In this document: piece by piece, positions 1 to 6,890 of the stretch
Layout of the letters: each line of letters begins with the position of its first letter
Position numbering within the stretch: the first letter of the stretch is position 1
From: Actinomycetota bacterium
GTDB taxonomy: Bacteria > Actinomycetota > Humimicrobiia > Humimicrobiales > Humimicrobiaceae
Direction: 5' to 3'
Length of the DNA: 13,140 nucleotides
Assembly (NCBI GenBank): GCA_004376325.1
Contig: SOKC01000093.1
Coordinates: forward strand, 1 to 13,140
Notes under the pieces: model-generated
What the model saw: the letters and a program-made list of their open reading frames with translations, nothing else
What the model was told of the DNA's origin: nothing
Database searches by the model: none
Translations under genes and position numbers: made by a program

Positions 1-25
1 CATAACCTTCTCTATAGTATGTGTA

Positions 26-726
26 TTAAAATGATTCAGAAATCCCTAAACTATCTCTGATTTCCTTTATCAAATCAATAACTCTTCTCACTTCGGAAGC
101 TATCTTTTTGTAATCTCTATTTTCAACCAATTCCGTCGTTATTAGTTTTGAACCTATACCTACACAAACCACACTAGCCGAGAACCATTCTGTTAGGGAT
201 TCTTTTGTAGTGCTAACCCCACCTGTCGGCATAATGAATGTCCAGGGGCAAGGATTTTTTACAGCTTTCACAAAAGCAGGACCTCCAATCAGACCCCCTG
301 GGAATATTTTACAAAACTCTACTCCTAGTGAGTGAGCTTCTTGAATTTCTGTTACAGTTCCACATCCTGGCATATACGGAATTTTTCTTTTGTTACAAAG
401 TATAGCCAGTTCTTTATCTATTACAGGTCCTACTATAAAATTGGCGCCATAATTTATATAAATAGCATAGCACCACTTTGAGCATCTACAATTGAGCCTG
501 ACCCCAATATAACTTGTGGAATTTCTTCTTCACAGTATTCCGCTAATTCCGAAAATACTTTTATTGCTCCATCTCCCCTATTAGTCATTTCAATACATAT
601 TGCGCCTCCATCAGCACATGCTTTTAATATATTTTTTGAAACCTCTTTATTACTGTTATAAAATACAGGGATTAATCCGATCTTTCGCATTTCTATTAAT
701 GTTTTGATTCTTGAAAATCTAGCCAT
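26..726 (-). pseudogene. eda: KDPG/KHG aldolase, frameshifted
   Basis: This gene would encode 2-dehydro-3-deoxy-phosphogluconate / 4-hydroxy-2-oxoglutarate aldolase, a cytosolic class I (Schiff-base) aldolase. The N-terminal part (start to about 457) has the IEMTNRGD segment with the catalytic-type Glu and the GSGSIVDA loop. It ends at a TAA just after AMLFI. Another frame continues the family sequence as INYGANFIVGPVIDKELA, then PGCGT, the Schiff-base lysine in CKIFPG, and IMPTGG. The break is explained by two extra bases (TA) in a TATATA run near 448-456; without them the frame is continuous and about 232 aa, a normal length. The start chosen is ATG at 724-726, matching the usual MARF beginning and preceded by AAGGAGAGAGG. 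An ATG at 751-753 with its own AAGGA is possible. A true mutation and a sequencing or assembly indel cannot be told apart here. Confidence 0.85.
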
Positions 727-975
727 ATAATAGCCTCTCTCCTTAATTAACATTAATTCCTTACAATAATAATATACTATTCTATTAAATTACTTTTCAA
801 CTAATTTATTTAATGGATTAAAATTTATCTTTTTATAATAGGCTAAAAGTTTTCTATTTTTATGAATATAAATTCTTATATTTTTCTGGAATCCTATTTT
901 TTTACTTCTAATAAAATACTCTAAAAATAAAATTTAATAAGTTTCATAATATAAAACTACGTTTCTTATGTTGAA
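727..975. other. AT-rich leader or intergenic stretch upstream of eda
   Basis: This is very AT-rich sequence with no credible gene. The only structure I see is a small AT-only stem, AATATAA-ATTC-TTATATT at 865-882. If the promoter at 976-1004 is used, the stretch is the 5' leader of the eda transcript. I do not recognise a riboswitch or leader peptide in it. Confidence 0.4.
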
Positions 976-1004
976 ATTATATCATCTCTATTATTAGCTG
1001 TCAA
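976..1004 (-). promoter_or_regulatory. Consensus sigma-70 promoter facing eda
   Basis: Read on the minus strand, TTGACA (999-1004) and TATAAT (976-981) are separated by exactly 17 bases, with an extended -10 TG (TGATATAAT). Transcription would start near 969, leaving an untranslated leader of more than 200 bases before eda. No other gene lies between. It sits just outside the insertion-sequence remnant. Confidence 0.7.
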
Positions 1005-1097
1005 TAAGTCGAATTGCCTCATCTAAAAAGTACTCCAAACTGTATCGTTGCCTCATATAAAAAAGTATCTGAAATTATTTTAATAAAAACAGGCAAA

Positions 1098-1140
1098 CCT
1101 CTATATTCTAAAAGAAGAAATATCTTCTTTGATATAGGGG
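1098..1140 (+). repeat. Hairpin upstream of transposase remnant
   Basis: The inner stem is perfect: AAAGAAGA (1111-1118), loop AATA, TCTTCTTT (1123-1130). The outer stem pairs CCTCTATAT (1098-1106) with ATATAGGGG (1132-1140) with one G-U pair, across a 4/1 internal loop. It ends 13 bases before the transposase ATG. It has no U-run, so it is not a classical terminator. It could limit read-through transcription or translation of the transposase. Confidence 0.6.
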
Positions 1141-1153
1141 AGGAAAAGAGGCA

Positions 1154-1407
1154 ATGTTAACCATGAGACAGAAAAAAGCATTAACTGCCGAGATTCAGGA
1201 TAGATATAGCAAAGCTACAAAGAAAGGTAAGGCAAGGATTTTAGATGAATTTACTGCCACCGCCAGCTGCAACCGTAATTATTGATAAATCCTGCAGAGC
1301 TTAAAAGAAAGATATCTAAGCTTCAGGATAAATTACTTAAGCTTAATACCTTAAAACAGAAAGTAAGAAAGGATATCGTATTAAATGGAAAGTTAACTTA
1401 TATTTAA
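1154..1407 (+). pseudogene. Integrase-type transposase, internally deleted
   Basis: An ATG at 1154-1156, behind a GGGGAGGAAAAG ribosome-binding region, opens a frame of 43 residues beginning MLTMRQKKALTAEIQ and containing KKGKARILDEF. This resembles the N-terminus of rve/DDE integrase-core transposases. It stops at TGA 1283-1285. Two bases later, in another frame, a 39-residue stretch starts NPAELKRKISKLQDKL and ends at TAA 1405-1407. It looks like the C-terminal tail of the same family. The whole catalytic core between the ends is missing, consistent with one internal deletion. Family assignment is from memory of related proteins and is uncertain. No active product is expected. Confidence 0.6.
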
Positions 1408-1445
1408 AAGTCTTATATTCAGGTAAGCAAAAACTAAAGCAGCTT

Positions 1446-2537
1446 TTAACTTCTGGCTTTTTTGATTTTCTTTACAACCGCATCCGCAAACTCGCTTGTG
1501 CTAACAGCTGTAGGGTCATCCCTGTGGGGTTTTAAATCATAAGTTACATATTTCCCCTCTCTGATGTTTTCCGCAATTGCGGATTCCAGCAGGTCAGCAT
1601 AATTTTTTTCTTCTATATGCCTTAACATCAACACTGCAGATAGCATCATTGCAGTTGGATTTACTTTATTCTGACCCTTATATTTCGGAGCGCTGCCGTG
1701 AGTGGGCTCAAATAATGCAATATCCTTTCCAATGTTCCCTCCAGGGGCTACACCCAGTCCCCCCACCAAGCCTGCAGCAAGGTCAGAAACTATATCTCCA
1801 TATAAATTTGGCAAAACCAGAACATCATAAAGTTCCGGTTTCTGCACCAGTTGCATACACATATTATCTACAATTCTATCTTCTGATTCTATATCATCAT
1901 ACTTTGACGCAACTTTTTTAAATACTTCCAGAAACAGCCCATCAGAGTATTTCATTATATTTGCCTTATGCACAGCGGTAACTTTCTTTCTGTTATTTTT
2001 CCGGGCATATTCAAAGGCAAATCTGACTATATTTTCCGAGCCCGTTACAGAAATCGGCTTGATACTTATTCCACTATCACTCCTGATCCGGGTGTCTTTT
2101 TTTTCCTTTATGAAATTAATAAGTTCTTCTGTTTCCATTTCCCCTTTTTTAAACTCTATCCCTGCATACAGGTCTTCAGTATTCTCCCTGATTATCACCA
2201 GATCTATATTGCTGTATCTGCTTTTGATTCCCTGGTAACTCTTACAGGGCCTGACACACGCATACAGACCGAATAACTTTCTCATAGCCACATTTACACT
2301 TCTAAATCCGGTTCCTACCGGGGTGGTAATGGGACCTTTTATTCCCACCTTATTTTTCTTAAGTGATTTAATAACCCTATCCGGTAGAACTGTACCTTCT
2401 TTCCGGTAAACCTGAGCCCCTGCATTTACCGTATCCCACTCAATATCCACTCCCGTTGCCTCAACCACTTTAACTGTAGCCTCGGTTATTTCGGGACCTA
2501 TGCCGTCTCCTGGTATTAAAGTTATTACGTGTTTCAT
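1446..2537 (-). CDS. icd: Isocitrate dehydrogenase (beta-decarboxylating family)
   Basis: The 363-aa protein probably oxidises isocitrate to 2-oxoglutarate and CO2 in the cytosol. The family fold is clear throughout: N-terminal IPGDGIGPE, IRENTEDLYAGIE near 116-128, HKANIM near 190-195, the metal-binding NLYGDI..D near 244-252, and EPTHGSAPKY near 278-286. The substrate loop reads S80-V-N82-x3-R86, the Ser-x-Asn pattern of isocitrate enzymes rather than isopropylmalate or homoisocitrate enzymes. Overall it resembles the short NAD-type IDH3 group. However, K285, Y286, V292 and Y333 match residues that specify NADP in E. coli Icd, while the position of its Arg395 is Pro337, so cofactor choice is open. 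Its ATG overlaps the TGA of the upstream aconitase small-subunit gene (ATGA), indicating translational coupling. It is the last operon gene. No convincing terminator follows. Confidence 0.85.
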   Translation of the reverse strand: MKHVITLIPGDGIGPEITEATVKVVEATGVDIEWDTVNAGAQVYRKEGTVLPDRVIKSLKKNKVGIKGPITTPVGTGFRSVNVAMRKLFGLYACVRPCKSYQGIKSRYSNIDLVIIRENTEDLYAGIEFKKGEMETEELINFIKEKKDTRIRSDSGISIKPISVTGSENIVRFAFEYARKNNRKKVTAVHKANIMKYSDGLFLEVFKKVASKYDDIESEDRIVDNMCMQLVQKPELYDVLVLPNLYGDIVSDLAAGLVGGLGVAPGGNIGKDIALFEPTHGSAPKYKGQNKVNPTAMMLSAVLMLRHIEEKNYADLLESAIAENIREGKYVTYDLKPHRDDPTAVSTSEFADAVVKKIKKARS

Positions 2538-3055
2538 AGATTGAACCCCTTATTCATGGCGATATGGCTGGCCAGTCCGCCATCATTTAAAATTTTTATC
2601 ATTACTTCCGGCAAAGGATTGAATTTAAATTTTAAATTTTTAGTTTTATTATTAATTATCCCTTTTTTTAAATCTATCTCCAGTATATCTCCGCTATCAA
2701 TTTTATCAGTATCACAGATTAAGGCAGGCAGCCCCACGTTAATGCTGTTTCTAAAGAATATACGGGCAAAAGATTTAGCCAGGACTGCCCCCACACCAGC
2801 AATTTTCATAACCAGAGGCGCATGCTCTCTGCTAGAGCCAAGCCCAAAATTCCTGCCGCCAACAACAAAATCTCCTGGTTTTACTTTCTTTGCAAACCCT
2901 GGATCCGCGTCTTCCAGGACATGTTTTGCCAGTTCGGGTAAATTGGACCTCAGGTGGAATAACCTTCCAGGAGCGATCAGGTCCGTAGAAATATCATCAC
3001 CAAATTTAAAACTGCTTCCAATTATAATTTTTTTGTCTTTCTTATTTTTAAACAT
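2534..3055 (-). CDS. Aconitase/homoaconitase-type small subunit (LeuD-like)
   Basis: The 173-aa swivel subunit pairs with the large subunit encoded immediately upstream to form a 4Fe-4S hydro-lyase. Landmarks are GDDISTDLIAPGR (19-31), GGRNFGLGSSREHAP (66-80) and the AKSFARIFFRN segment. The substrate-recognition loop reads FHLRSNLPELAKHV, with Arg36. Arg at this place is found in aconitases and homoaconitases, whereas isopropylmalate isomerases usually have a hydrophobic residue. The RSN form resembles clostridial-type aconitases. This favours citrate or homocitrate over isopropylmalate as substrate; that conclusion is inference. The ATG shares one base with the stop of the upstream gene (TAATG) and has GGGAGG ahead of it. 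Its own stop overlaps the isocitrate dehydrogenase start by four bases. Confidence 0.85.
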   Translation of the reverse strand: MFKNKKDKKIIIGSSFKFGDDISTDLIAPGRLFHLRSNLPELAKHVLEDADPGFAKKVKPGDFVVGGRNFGLGSSREHAPLVMKIAGVGAVLAKSFARIFFRNSINVGLPALICDTDKIDSGDILEIDLKKGIINNKTKNLKFKFNPLPEVMIKILNDGGLASHIAMNKGFNL

Positions 3056-4311
3056 TATCCTAAAACCTCCCTTGGATCGGCAATATAGCCCTTAACCGCA
3101 CTCAATGCCGCGGTGGCAGGAGAAGAAAGATAAATAAAAGATTTGGGATTTCCCATCCTCCCTTTAAAATTCCTGTTTTGAGTTGAAAGGCATACCTCTC
3201 CATCACCAAGTATCCCCTGATGCACGCCCACGCATGGGCCACAGCCTGGAGATTGCACTACTGCGCCGCTACTTATCAATGTTTCTAAAACTCCTTCCTT
3301 TAAAGCCTTAAGGTATATATCTTTTGAAGCCGGAACTACAATAAGCCTGACCCCGCTGGCTACTTTTCTACCCTTAAGTATGTCAGCAGCAATCTTTAAA
3401 TCACTGAACCGGCCGTTAGTGCAGGTTCCTATAAATACCTGATCAACCATAATCTTTTCCAGACTACTTACAGGTAAGGTATTGTCTACAGTGTGGGGCT
3501 GGCAAACCATGGGCTCAATAACCGAACAGTCAATATCTATGATTTTTTCATATTTTGCTCCTTTATCTGCAGATATTTCCTTGAAACAATCCAGTCTTCC
3601 CTGGCTTTTTAGATATTCCTTTGTAATGTCATCAGCAGGAAAGATGCCTGTTTTTGCCCCTGCTTCTACCGTCATGTTTGAAATAGTAAACCTGCCGTCC
3701 ATACTTAGCCTGTTTCCAACTTCACCCCCGAATTCCAGAGCTTTATAAGTTGCTCCATTTGAAGTAATCTTTCCAATCAAATAAATAATTAAATCTTTTG
3801 CAAATACTCCTTTATTAATCCTTCTGTTAAAGTTTACTCTGATTGTCCGGGGAACAATAAGCCAGGTTTTAGCCAGCGCGTAACCAACGGCAATATCTGT
3901 CGAGCCCATTCCTGTAGCAAAAGCCCCAAGTGCACCTGAGGTGCAGGTATGAGAATCCCCTCCGATGATAATATCGCCGGGGCATGTATATGATTCCACT
4001 AAAATCTGGTGACAGACCCCTTCTCCCACATCGCTCACTATTGCTCCTGCCTGTGATGCAAACTCCCTTAAAACAATATGAGAGTTGGAAAGCTCACTTC
4101 TTGGACTGGGCGCAGCGTGGTCAATAAAAAAAATGGACTTTGAAGGATTTTTTACTTTATTGAAACCCATTTTTTTAATCTGGCTTACTGCCAGGGGGCC
4201 GGTCCCGTCCTGGGACATAACTACATCCACATCCACCACTGCAATGTCTCCGGCCTCAAGTTCCCTGCCGGCATGCTTGCTTATAATCTTCTCGGAAATT
4301 GTCTTATACAA
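3055..4311 (-). CDS. Aconitase/homoaconitase-type large subunit (LeuC-like)
   Basis: The catalytic 4Fe-4S subunit has 418 aa when started at TTG 4309-4311. This start is preferred because AAAGGAG lies five bases upstream, the protein then begins YKTISEKIISKHAG like its relatives, and a 16-base gap is left after the upstream gene. The frame stays open to an ATG at 4410, but using that would overlap the upstream gene by 83 bases with a non-homologous basic extension. Motifs are GDSHTCTSGALGAFATG near 118-134, cluster ligand C297 in IGTCTNGR, and C357 and C360 in SPGCGPCVG. The C-terminal NRNFKGRMG and YLSSPATAA are typical. With the small subunit it should interconvert citrate and isocitrate, or homocitrate and homoisocitrate. 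The length fits the archaeal/clostridial two-subunit group rather than the longer E. coli LeuC. Confidence 0.85.
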   Translation of the reverse strand: MYKTISEKIISKHAGRELEAGDIAVVDVDVVMSQDGTGPLAVSQIKKMGFNKVKNPSKSIFFIDHAAPSPRSELSNSHIVLREFASQAGAIVSDVGEGVCHQILVESYTCPGDIIIGGDSHTCTSGALGAFATGMGSTDIAVGYALAKTWLIVPRTIRVNFNRRINKGVFAKDLIIYLIGKITSNGATYKALEFGGEVGNRLSMDGRFTISNMTVEAGAKTGIFPADDITKEYLKSQGRLDCFKEISADKGAKYEKIIDIDCSVIEPMVCQPHTVDNTLPVSSLEKIMVDQVFIGTCTNGRFSDLKIAADILKGRKVASGVRLIVVPASKDIYLKALKEGVLETLISSGAVVQSPGCGPCVGVHQGILGDGEVCLSTQNRNFKGRMGNPKSFIYLSSPATAALSAVKGYIADPREVLG

Positions 4312-4327
4312 AAAAACTCCTTTCAAG

Positions 4328-5503
4328 CTAGTCTTCAGGGTTCTGCTCTTCTCTTTTACTCTCTTTTTTCTTTGTATATTCATTATAAACATACATAAGC
4401 TCCTTATCAAAAAGAGACCTTTTAAGATCTATGGACATAGCCCTTGCCAGAGCAAGTATTTCATTTGCCTGCTTATCAGTAAGTTCTATGTCAAACTCCT
4501 TGAATTTGTGAAGAATGGTATGAGAGCCTGAATGTTTGCCTACAACCAATTGCCTGGCTAACCCTACTTCACTGGGATTAAATACCTCATAATTTCTTGG
4601 ATTCTTAATAACTCCGTCTGCATGTATTCCCGATTCATGAGCAAATACATTGGTTCCAACAATTGCTTTCCAGATAGGAATAGCTCTGGAGGAGGATCTT
4701 GCTACATATTCAGCAATTTCCCTGAATTTCGAAGTTTCTATTCCAAGCTCTATATTCTCAAGATACCTTAGAGCCATTACAATTTCCTCCATTGCCGCAT
4801 TTCCGGTGCCCTCTCCCAGGCCGCCTACGCTTACCACAAGACTCGATGCACCGCCTCTTATCGCCGCCATTCCATTGGCGGTTGCCATTCCGAAATCATT
4901 ATGATTATAGACTTCCAGAGGAAAATCTATGGCGCTGGAGATGGTATTTATATACAAAAAAGTCCGGAAGGGATCAAATTTGCTTACAGTGTCACAAATT
5001 CTAAATCGATATGCTCCCTTTTTTTTAGCTATGGAGACCAGCTTTAATAGAAATTCAAGATCAGCGCGGGTAGCATCTTCAGCGCTTATGATAAAATTAA
5101 GATCATTCTGCCTGGCAGCCCTTATAGTTTCCCTCAATTTATTTATAACCCATGTTCTGTTTTTCTTATATTTCTCCTTAAGATGTATATCAGAAGTAGA
5201 GATGTTTATAACTACATTCTTAGCTCCACACTGGGCAGCATATTTTATGTTTTCAGGTTCAGCCTCACAATAAACAAATATCCTGCAGTTAAATTTATCC
5301 TCTACAATTTCCTTAATTATTTTTCTTTCAATAACCCCAAGTGAAGGAGTCCCCACTTCGATTTCTGGAATCCCTATTTCATCCAGCATTTTAACTATTC
5401 TAATCTTTTCATGTTTGGAAAAAACTACTCCGGCTGTTTGTTCGCCATTTCTTAAAGTTGTATCTATAATATTTACATATCTTTTACTTTTTGCTACTGC
5501 CAT
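4328..5503 (-). CDS. NifV/Re-citrate-synthase-like paralogue B (degenerate barrel, intact lid)
   Basis: The 391-aa protein belongs to the isopropylmalate/homocitrate/Re-citrate synthase family (TIM barrel plus C-terminal lid subdomain). The barrel is visibly degenerate. The metal-binding Asp of TLRDGEQ is Asn19, the first His of the HxH pair is Tyr199 (VYNHND, H201 kept), and Arg of GER is Gly232 (GEGTGN). The lid is intact: HESGIHADG near 289-297 and GKHSG with H324. It probably cannot bind catalytic metal alone and likely completes the active site of the upstream paralogue. ATG 5501-5503 is preferred: it overlaps the upstream TGA (TGATG) and has GGAGG six bases ahead. A GTG one codon earlier is possible. 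A catalytically independent enzyme with altered metal use is the alternative. Family confidence is high, role moderate. Confidence 0.85.
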   Translation of the reverse strand: MAVAKSKRYVNIIDTTLRNGEQTAGVVFSKHEKIRIVKMLDEIGIPEIEVGTPSLGVIERKIIKEIVEDKFNCRIFVYCEAEPENIKYAAQCGAKNVVINISTSDIHLKEKYKKNRTWVINKLRETIRAARQNDLNFIISAEDATRADLEFLLKLVSIAKKKGAYRFRICDTVSKFDPFRTFLYINTISSAIDFPLEVYNHNDFGMATANGMAAIRGGASSLVVSVGGLGEGTGNAAMEEIVMALRYLENIELGIETSKFREIAEYVARSSSRAIPIWKAIVGTNVFAHESGIHADGVIKNPRNYEVFNPSEVGLARQLVVGKHSGSHTILHKFKEFDIELTDKQANEILALARAMSIDLKRSLFDKELMYVYNEYTKKKESKREEQNPED

Positions 5504-6732
5504 CACTTCCCTCCCTTTTTGTCTGCTTTGCTTTTCTCTGCTTTGCTTTTATATGACCGGCCTTTATAAGATTTATAGGTATCAATTATTTCACTATCAA
5601 AAAGAGCCCTTTTAAGAGATACTGCTTTGTCCCTTATAATTTCAGCTAATTCTTCCGCTTCTTTCCTGCTGATTTTAAAACCCAGTGTATTGAGTTTATA
5701 AATTATGGTACTGACTCCTGAATATTTTCCCAGTATTACTTTTCTTTCCAGACCGACGTCTTTTTCCTTAAATAATTCATATGTCTCGGGGTTGGCCAGC
5801 ACACCAGAAGCTTTACTTTCACTCTCATAAACAAATAAATTTCCGCCCACTATAGGTTTCCAGGTGGGAAGAATTCTACTTGAAGCCTCAGCTACATATT
5901 CAGACAGCGCTCTGAAAAGAGTGGTATTAAATCCCATGTCCACACCCTCAATATATTTTAGAGCCATAACCAATTCTTCAAACGCAGCATTCCCTGCCCT
6001 CTCTCCCAGTCCATTAATAGTAGTATTAACATAAGTTGCTCCTGCTTTAATGCCGGCTATAGCATTGGCAATTGCCATCCCAAAATCATTATGGGTATGC
6101 ATTTCAATATCTATTCCGATAATATCAATAATATTTTTTACTCTCATAAAAGCTTCAAAAGGGTCAAGAATACCCAGAGTATCGCAATACCTTAATCTGT
6201 CCGCGCCGGCATCCCTTGCTGTCCTTGCAAACTGGAGAAGAAATTCCATATCGGAACGGGAAGCATCTTCGGCATTTACCGACACATAAAGATTAAAACC
6301 CTTGGCATAATCCACACTGGTTTTAATACTCTCCAGCACCCATTCCCTGCTCTTTATAAGCTTATGTTCAATATGTATATCAGAAGAAGATATGGAAACA
6401 GCCACCGCATCAACGCCGCATTCTACTGAAGCATCTATATCTGATTTAACCGCCCTGTTCCAGCCCATTACACTACAATTAAGGTCCAGTGATGCAATTT
6501 TTTTTATGGCTTCCTTTTCATCTCCTCCCATTGCAGGTATACCAGCTTCTATCTGATGAACTCCCACCTTATCCAGCATTTTAGCGATATGTATTTTTTC
6601 ATCATTTGCAAATACCACCCCTGCAGTCTGCTCCCCATCTCTTAAAGTAGTATCATCAATTTTTATATTCTTTGGATCAATTTCTGTTCCTGCCTTCTGT
6701 GAAAATTCAGTAAGTAAATCTATTTCTCTCAC
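5503..6732 (-). CDS. NifV/Re-citrate-synthase-like paralogue A (intact barrel, degenerate lid)
   Basis: The 409-aa first gene of the operon should carry the catalytic metal site of an acetyl-CoA-dependent synthase (citrate or homocitrate type). The barrel keeps TLRDGEQTAGV (R31, D32), MHTHND (H212, H214) and GLGERAGN (R245, N248). The lid is eroded: the family HESGIHADG reads YESESKASG near 302-310, and GKHSG reads GKYSG (Y337). Both lid histidines are lost, the reverse of the next gene. The lysine-rich C-terminal tail (KSKAEKSKADKKGGK) is unusual. The start chosen is GTG 6730-6732, because AAGGAG lies eight bases upstream; an earlier GTG at 6741 overlaps that AAGGAG. Gene order and downstream enzymes favour citrate synthesis. 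Nothing nif-related is nearby. Confidence 0.85.
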   Translation of the reverse strand: MREIDLLTEFSQKAGTEIDPKNIKIDDTTLRDGEQTAGVVFANDEKIHIAKMLDKVGVHQIEAGIPAMGGDEKEAIKKIASLDLNCSVMGWNRAVKSDIDASVECGVDAVAVSISSSDIHIEHKLIKSREWVLESIKTSVDYAKGFNLYVSVNAEDASRSDMEFLLQFARTARDAGADRLRYCDTLGILDPFEAFMRVKNIIDIIGIDIEMHTHNDFGMAIANAIAGIKAGATYVNTTINGLGERAGNAAFEELVMALKYIEGVDMGFNTTLFRALSEYVAEASSRILPTWKPIVGGNLFVYESESKASGVLANPETYELFKEKDVGLERKVILGKYSGVSTIIYKLNTLGFKISRKEAEELAEIIRDKAVSLKRALFDSEIIDTYKSYKGRSYKSKAEKSKADKKGGK

Positions 6733-6778
6733 AGCTATCACTCCTTAAAATTAATAAAATTTATAAATATTTGTTAAA

Positions 6779-6807
6779 ATTTTAAAAAAATAGTAAATAA
6801 TTGTCAA
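6779..6807 (-). promoter_or_regulatory. Promoter of the citrate/isocitrate operon
   Basis: On the minus strand TTGACA (6802-6807) and TAAAAT (6779-6784) are spaced by 17 bases, giving a start near 6772 and a leader of about 40 bases before the GTG at 6732. An extended -10 (TGATATAAT, 6829-6837) lies upstream without a good -35 and may be a second start. Two copies of TTCACAATAA (plus-strand reading, 6820-6829 and 6858-6867) lie upstream of the -35 and could be regulator sites. Confidence 0.65.
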
Positions 6808-6890
6808 TTTTTTAATTTTTTCACAATAATTATATCATTTTTTTAAAAAATATATAATTCACAATAAAAAATTACAATAATTTAAAAAAA

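Larger units (their letters stand above)
1014..1407 (+). mobile_element. Insertion sequence remnant
   Basis: The left part holds two direct repeats of about 23 bases, beginning TTGCCTCATCTAAAAA at 1014 and TTGCCTCATATAAAAA at 1048 (34-base period). Such paired repeats at an IS end are often transposase-binding sites. A hairpin follows, then both ends of a transposase reading frame. GAGGCAA at 1148-1154 is the reverse complement of the repeat core. I found no matching right-end inverted repeat and no target-site duplication. The outer limits are therefore approximate, and the element must be immobile. Confidence 0.6.

Noticed and set aside
1..25. Possible start codon of another minus-strand gene (CAT at 1-3, preceded by AGAGAAGG)
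   Set aside because: Only the start triplet would be inside the window; nothing can be translated to support it.
865..882. AATATAA-ATTC-TTATATT stem followed by T-rich sequence as a terminator
   Set aside because: The stem is entirely A-T pairs in an AT-rich stretch and would be unstable.
2529..3095. Long plus-strand open frame (188 codons) opposite the aconitase small-subunit gene
   Set aside because: It mirrors the conserved minus-strand gene, has low-complexity Pro/Ser/Phe composition and no recognisable domain. The same holds for the other plus-strand frames over the metabolic genes.
4312..4410. Extended N-terminus of the aconitase large subunit starting at ATG 4410
   Set aside because: It would overlap the preceding gene by 83 bases, lacks family similarity, and a TTG start with a good ribosome-binding site at 4309-4311 fits better.
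2534..6732. Leucine biosynthesis operon (leuA-leuC-leuD-leuB)
   Set aside because: The dehydrogenase has the isocitrate-type S-x-N-x3-R motif and the small subunit has Arg in its substrate loop; both argue against isopropylmalate.
4328..6732. Nitrogenase-associated homocitrate synthase (nifV)
   Set aside because: The sequences are NifV-like, but no nif gene is in the window and the downstream hydratase and dehydrogenase would not be needed for FeMo-cofactor homocitrate.
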